Shown: piece after piece, positions 62,782 through 64,000 of the stretch
How positions within the stretch are numbered: the stretch's first letter is position 1
How the letters are laid out: each line of letters opens with the position of its first letter
Assembly: GCF_030764225.1 (NCBI RefSeq)
Contig: NZ_JASAXH010000012.1
Source: Phocoenobacter atlanticus
GTDB lineage: Bacteria > Pseudomonadota > Gammaproteobacteria > Enterobacterales > Pasteurellaceae
Length of the DNA stretch: 64,000 nt
Direction: 5' to 3' (one strand)
Notes under the pieces: model-generated
Told to the model about the DNA's origin: nothing
Seen by the model: the letters and a program-made list of their open reading frames with translations, nothing else
Database searches by the model: none
Position numbers and translations under genes: made by a program

Positions 62782-63759
62782 ATGCGACTGATTCGAGGAC
62801 TTTATAATCTTAATAAAAATACAGAATTATCAAAGGGTTGTGTATTAACTATTGGTAATTTCGATGGTGTGCATATCGGACATCAACATATTTTACAACG
62901 CTTAAAGCAACAAGCCAAACAGTTAAATGTACCTTCCGTTGTGATGTTATTTGAACCCCACCCACGAGAATTTTTTGCACAAAAATTTGCAAAATCTGAT
63001 CAAAACATTACCGCTTCTGCCCCTGCTCGTTTAATGCGTTTGCGTGATAAATTGCATTATTTAAAACAGCAACAGATCGATTTTGTCCTTTGTTTGCGTT
63101 TTAATGAAAATTTTGCCTCATTACAGCCCCAAGATTTTATTTCTCAACTTTTGGTAGAAAAATTAAAGGTAAAATATTTAAGTATTGGCGATGATTTCCG
63201 TTTTGGTCAAGCAAGGCAGGGCAATTTTGAAACCTTACAACAGGCGGGTAAGACGTTTAATTTTATTGTTGAAGATAGCCAGAGCCACTGTTTTGAAGAG
63301 CAACGAGTGAGTAGTACTCTTATTCGTGAGGCGTTACATAAGGATAATTTGCACCTTGCAGAGCAGTTACTCGGCAAGCCTTATTCCATTCGTGGACGAG
63401 TGGTTCACGGCAAAAAACTGGGACGAACCATCAATTTTCCCACCGCAAATATAATGCTCGATCGCTTTGTGGTGCCGATTCACGGGGTGTATGCCGTTAA
63501 AGTAAATTTGAATGGACAAAAATTACAAGGCATTGCAAATGTTGGTAATCGACCAACTATCAATGGAACAACGGCATTATTAGAAGTACATATTTTTGAT
63601 TTTAATCAATTCATTTATGGTAAAAGTATGGAGGTTATTTTTCTCAAAAAAATTCGTTCAGAAGTAAAATTTTCTAGTTTCGGAAATCTTAAAAAACAAA
63701 TTCAGAAAGATGTAAAGCAAGTAAGAAAGATATTTGATTCATTAAATTTAAAATTATAG
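62782..63759 (+). CDS. ribF: bifunctional riboflavin kinase/FAD synthetase
   Basis: 325 residues. N-terminal nucleotidyltransferase domain with LTIGNFDGVHIGHQHIL and VSSTLIREAL. C-terminal riboflavin kinase domain with GKKLGRTINFPTANI and IANVGNRPTING. Makes FMN then FAD. The last gene of the rsmE operon; the rRNA promoter region follows. No FMN riboswitch seen. It carries ATTACCGCTT, an uptake core, around 63006. Confidence 0.96.
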   Translation: MRLIRGLYNLNKNTELSKGCVLTIGNFDGVHIGHQHILQRLKQQAKQLNVPSVVMLFEPHPREFFAQKFAKSDQNITASAPARLMRLRDKLHYLKQQQIDFVLCLRFNENFASLQPQDFISQLLVEKLKVKYLSIGDDFRFGQARQGNFETLQQAGKTFNFIVEDSQSHCFEEQRVSSTLIREALHKDNLHLAEQLLGKPYSIRGRVVHGKKLGRTINFPTANIMLDRFVVPIHGVYAVKVNLNGQKLQGIANVGNRPTINGTTALLEVHIFDFNQFIYGKSMEVIFLKKIRSEVKFSSFGNLKKQIQKDVKQVRKIFDSLNLKL

Positions 63760-63893
63760 AGTAATTGAATATGTTTTATTGTGAAAATTGTCAGCAATAG
63801 CGGTGACATTTTGATAAAAATTTACAAAAAACATTCAAATTGAATTAAAAAACATCGGATAGCAAAAAAATTAAATATTTTTCCAAAAAGTAC

Positions 63894-63921
63894 TTGCGTC
63901 ACCTTTAAAAATCTCTATAAT
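63894..63921 (+). promoter_or_regulatory. rRNA operon promoter
   Basis: -35 TTGCGT (63894) and consensus -10 TATAAT (63916) separated by 16 bp, with a GC-leaning discriminator (ACGCCAC) and A/T tracts upstream that could be an UP element. Confidence 0.8.
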
Positions 63922-63930
63922 ACGCCACAC

Positions 63931-63978
63931 ACAACGACGCACTGTTGTGAAACGAAGTTTTAACTGGTGCGTCGTTGT
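63931..63978 (+). promoter_or_regulatory. 12-bp leader hairpin ahead of boxA
   Basis: ACAACGACGCAC pairs perfectly with GTGCGTCGTTGT around a 24-base loop, followed by TTTTT. It looks like a terminator placed between the promoter and the antitermination signal. Possible roles are attenuation overcome by antitermination, or a structural element of the rrn leader. Confidence 0.7.
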
Positions 63979-63982
63979 TTTT

Positions 63983-63994
63983 TGCTCTTTAACA
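63983..63994 (+). promoter_or_regulatory. boxA antitermination signal
   Basis: TGCTCTTTAACA followed by ATTTAT matches the boxA of gammaproteobacterial rRNA leaders and spacers. It marks an rRNA operon beginning just past the window end. Confidence 0.85.
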
Positions 63995-64000
63995 ATTTAT

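Noticed and set aside
63840..64000. 16S rRNA gene within the window
   Set aside because: Only the promoter, leader hairpin and boxA are present; the mature 16S start is not reached before the window ends.

Overview
The window is AT-rich chromosomal DNA from a member of the Pasteurellaceae. The gene set, gene order and protein sequences fit that family: the isc operon, ybfE-fldA-fur, yajC-secDF, afuABC, and rsmE-yqgE-ruvX-ribF. Intergenic spaces are full of the 9-mer ACAAGCGGT or its core AAGCGGT, often as inverted pairs joined by an AAATTTGCAAATTT-like tract. That is the Actinobacillus pleuropneumoniae-type DNA uptake sequence, not the Haemophilus influenzae AAGTGCGGT type, so the source is probably a naturally competent member of the Apl-type branch (Actinobacillus, Mannheimia, Glaesserella and relatives). 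I cannot name the species.

Layout. 0.1-3.9 kb: an ArsR-controlled Cu/Zn-type efflux permease, then two copies of a REP-bounded element carrying 80-bp tandem repeats. The second copy contains a run of N (assembly gap). The elements sit inside a segmental duplication that also copied the arsR operator and the 3' end of a ytfJ-like gene. 4-8.1 kb: yajC-secD-secF and yaaA. 8.1-15.4 kb: a diverged single-copy relative of the repeat element, a small lipoprotein, and a minus-strand block (Nif3-like, yejL-yejM, sbcB-sucC-sucD). 15.4-27.8 kb: RNA-modification and translation housekeeping genes (thiI, yciO, rluB, truC, cysS) flanked by two large paralogous membrane proteins that I read as IgaA/UmoB-like, plus two decayed fragments of the same family. 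27.9-35.9 kb: afuC-afuB-afuA with a second, tandem afuA, and malP upstream; a perfect-core CRP site lies in front of the afu genes. 36.1-44 kb: raiA and the isc operon, with a PDDEXK (DUF1016) gene and a DUF2625 gene inserted between hscB and hscA. 44-54 kb: truA, a CBS/DUF294 protein with a DnaQ-like exonuclease, ybfE-fldA-fur, a seven-MCE LetB and an ABC exporter. 54.2-61 kb: murF-mraY, followed by a decayed type I restriction-modification island. Only its accessory genes (intact DUF1016 nuclease, AlbA_2/Schlafen-like ATPase, GIY-YIG protein) remain whole. 61-64 kb: rsmE-yqgE-ruvX-ribF, then the promoter, leader hairpin and boxA of what should be an rRNA operon starting just past the window.

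Points of most interest: (i) IgaA-like proteins, normally partners of the enterobacterial Rcs phosphorelay, as a small expanding and decaying family in a Pasteurellaceae genome; (ii) a DUF1016 protein inside the isc operon whose catalytic Asp is Gly, while the paralogue 17 kb away keeps it; (iii) tandem AfuA paralogues, one of which has lost the His-Asp pair expected to bind sugar phosphate; (iv) a type I R-M locus with hsdM gone and hsdS and hsdR reduced to remnants while its accessory genes are intact. No complete insertion sequence, prophage, CRISPR array or tRNA gene was seen.
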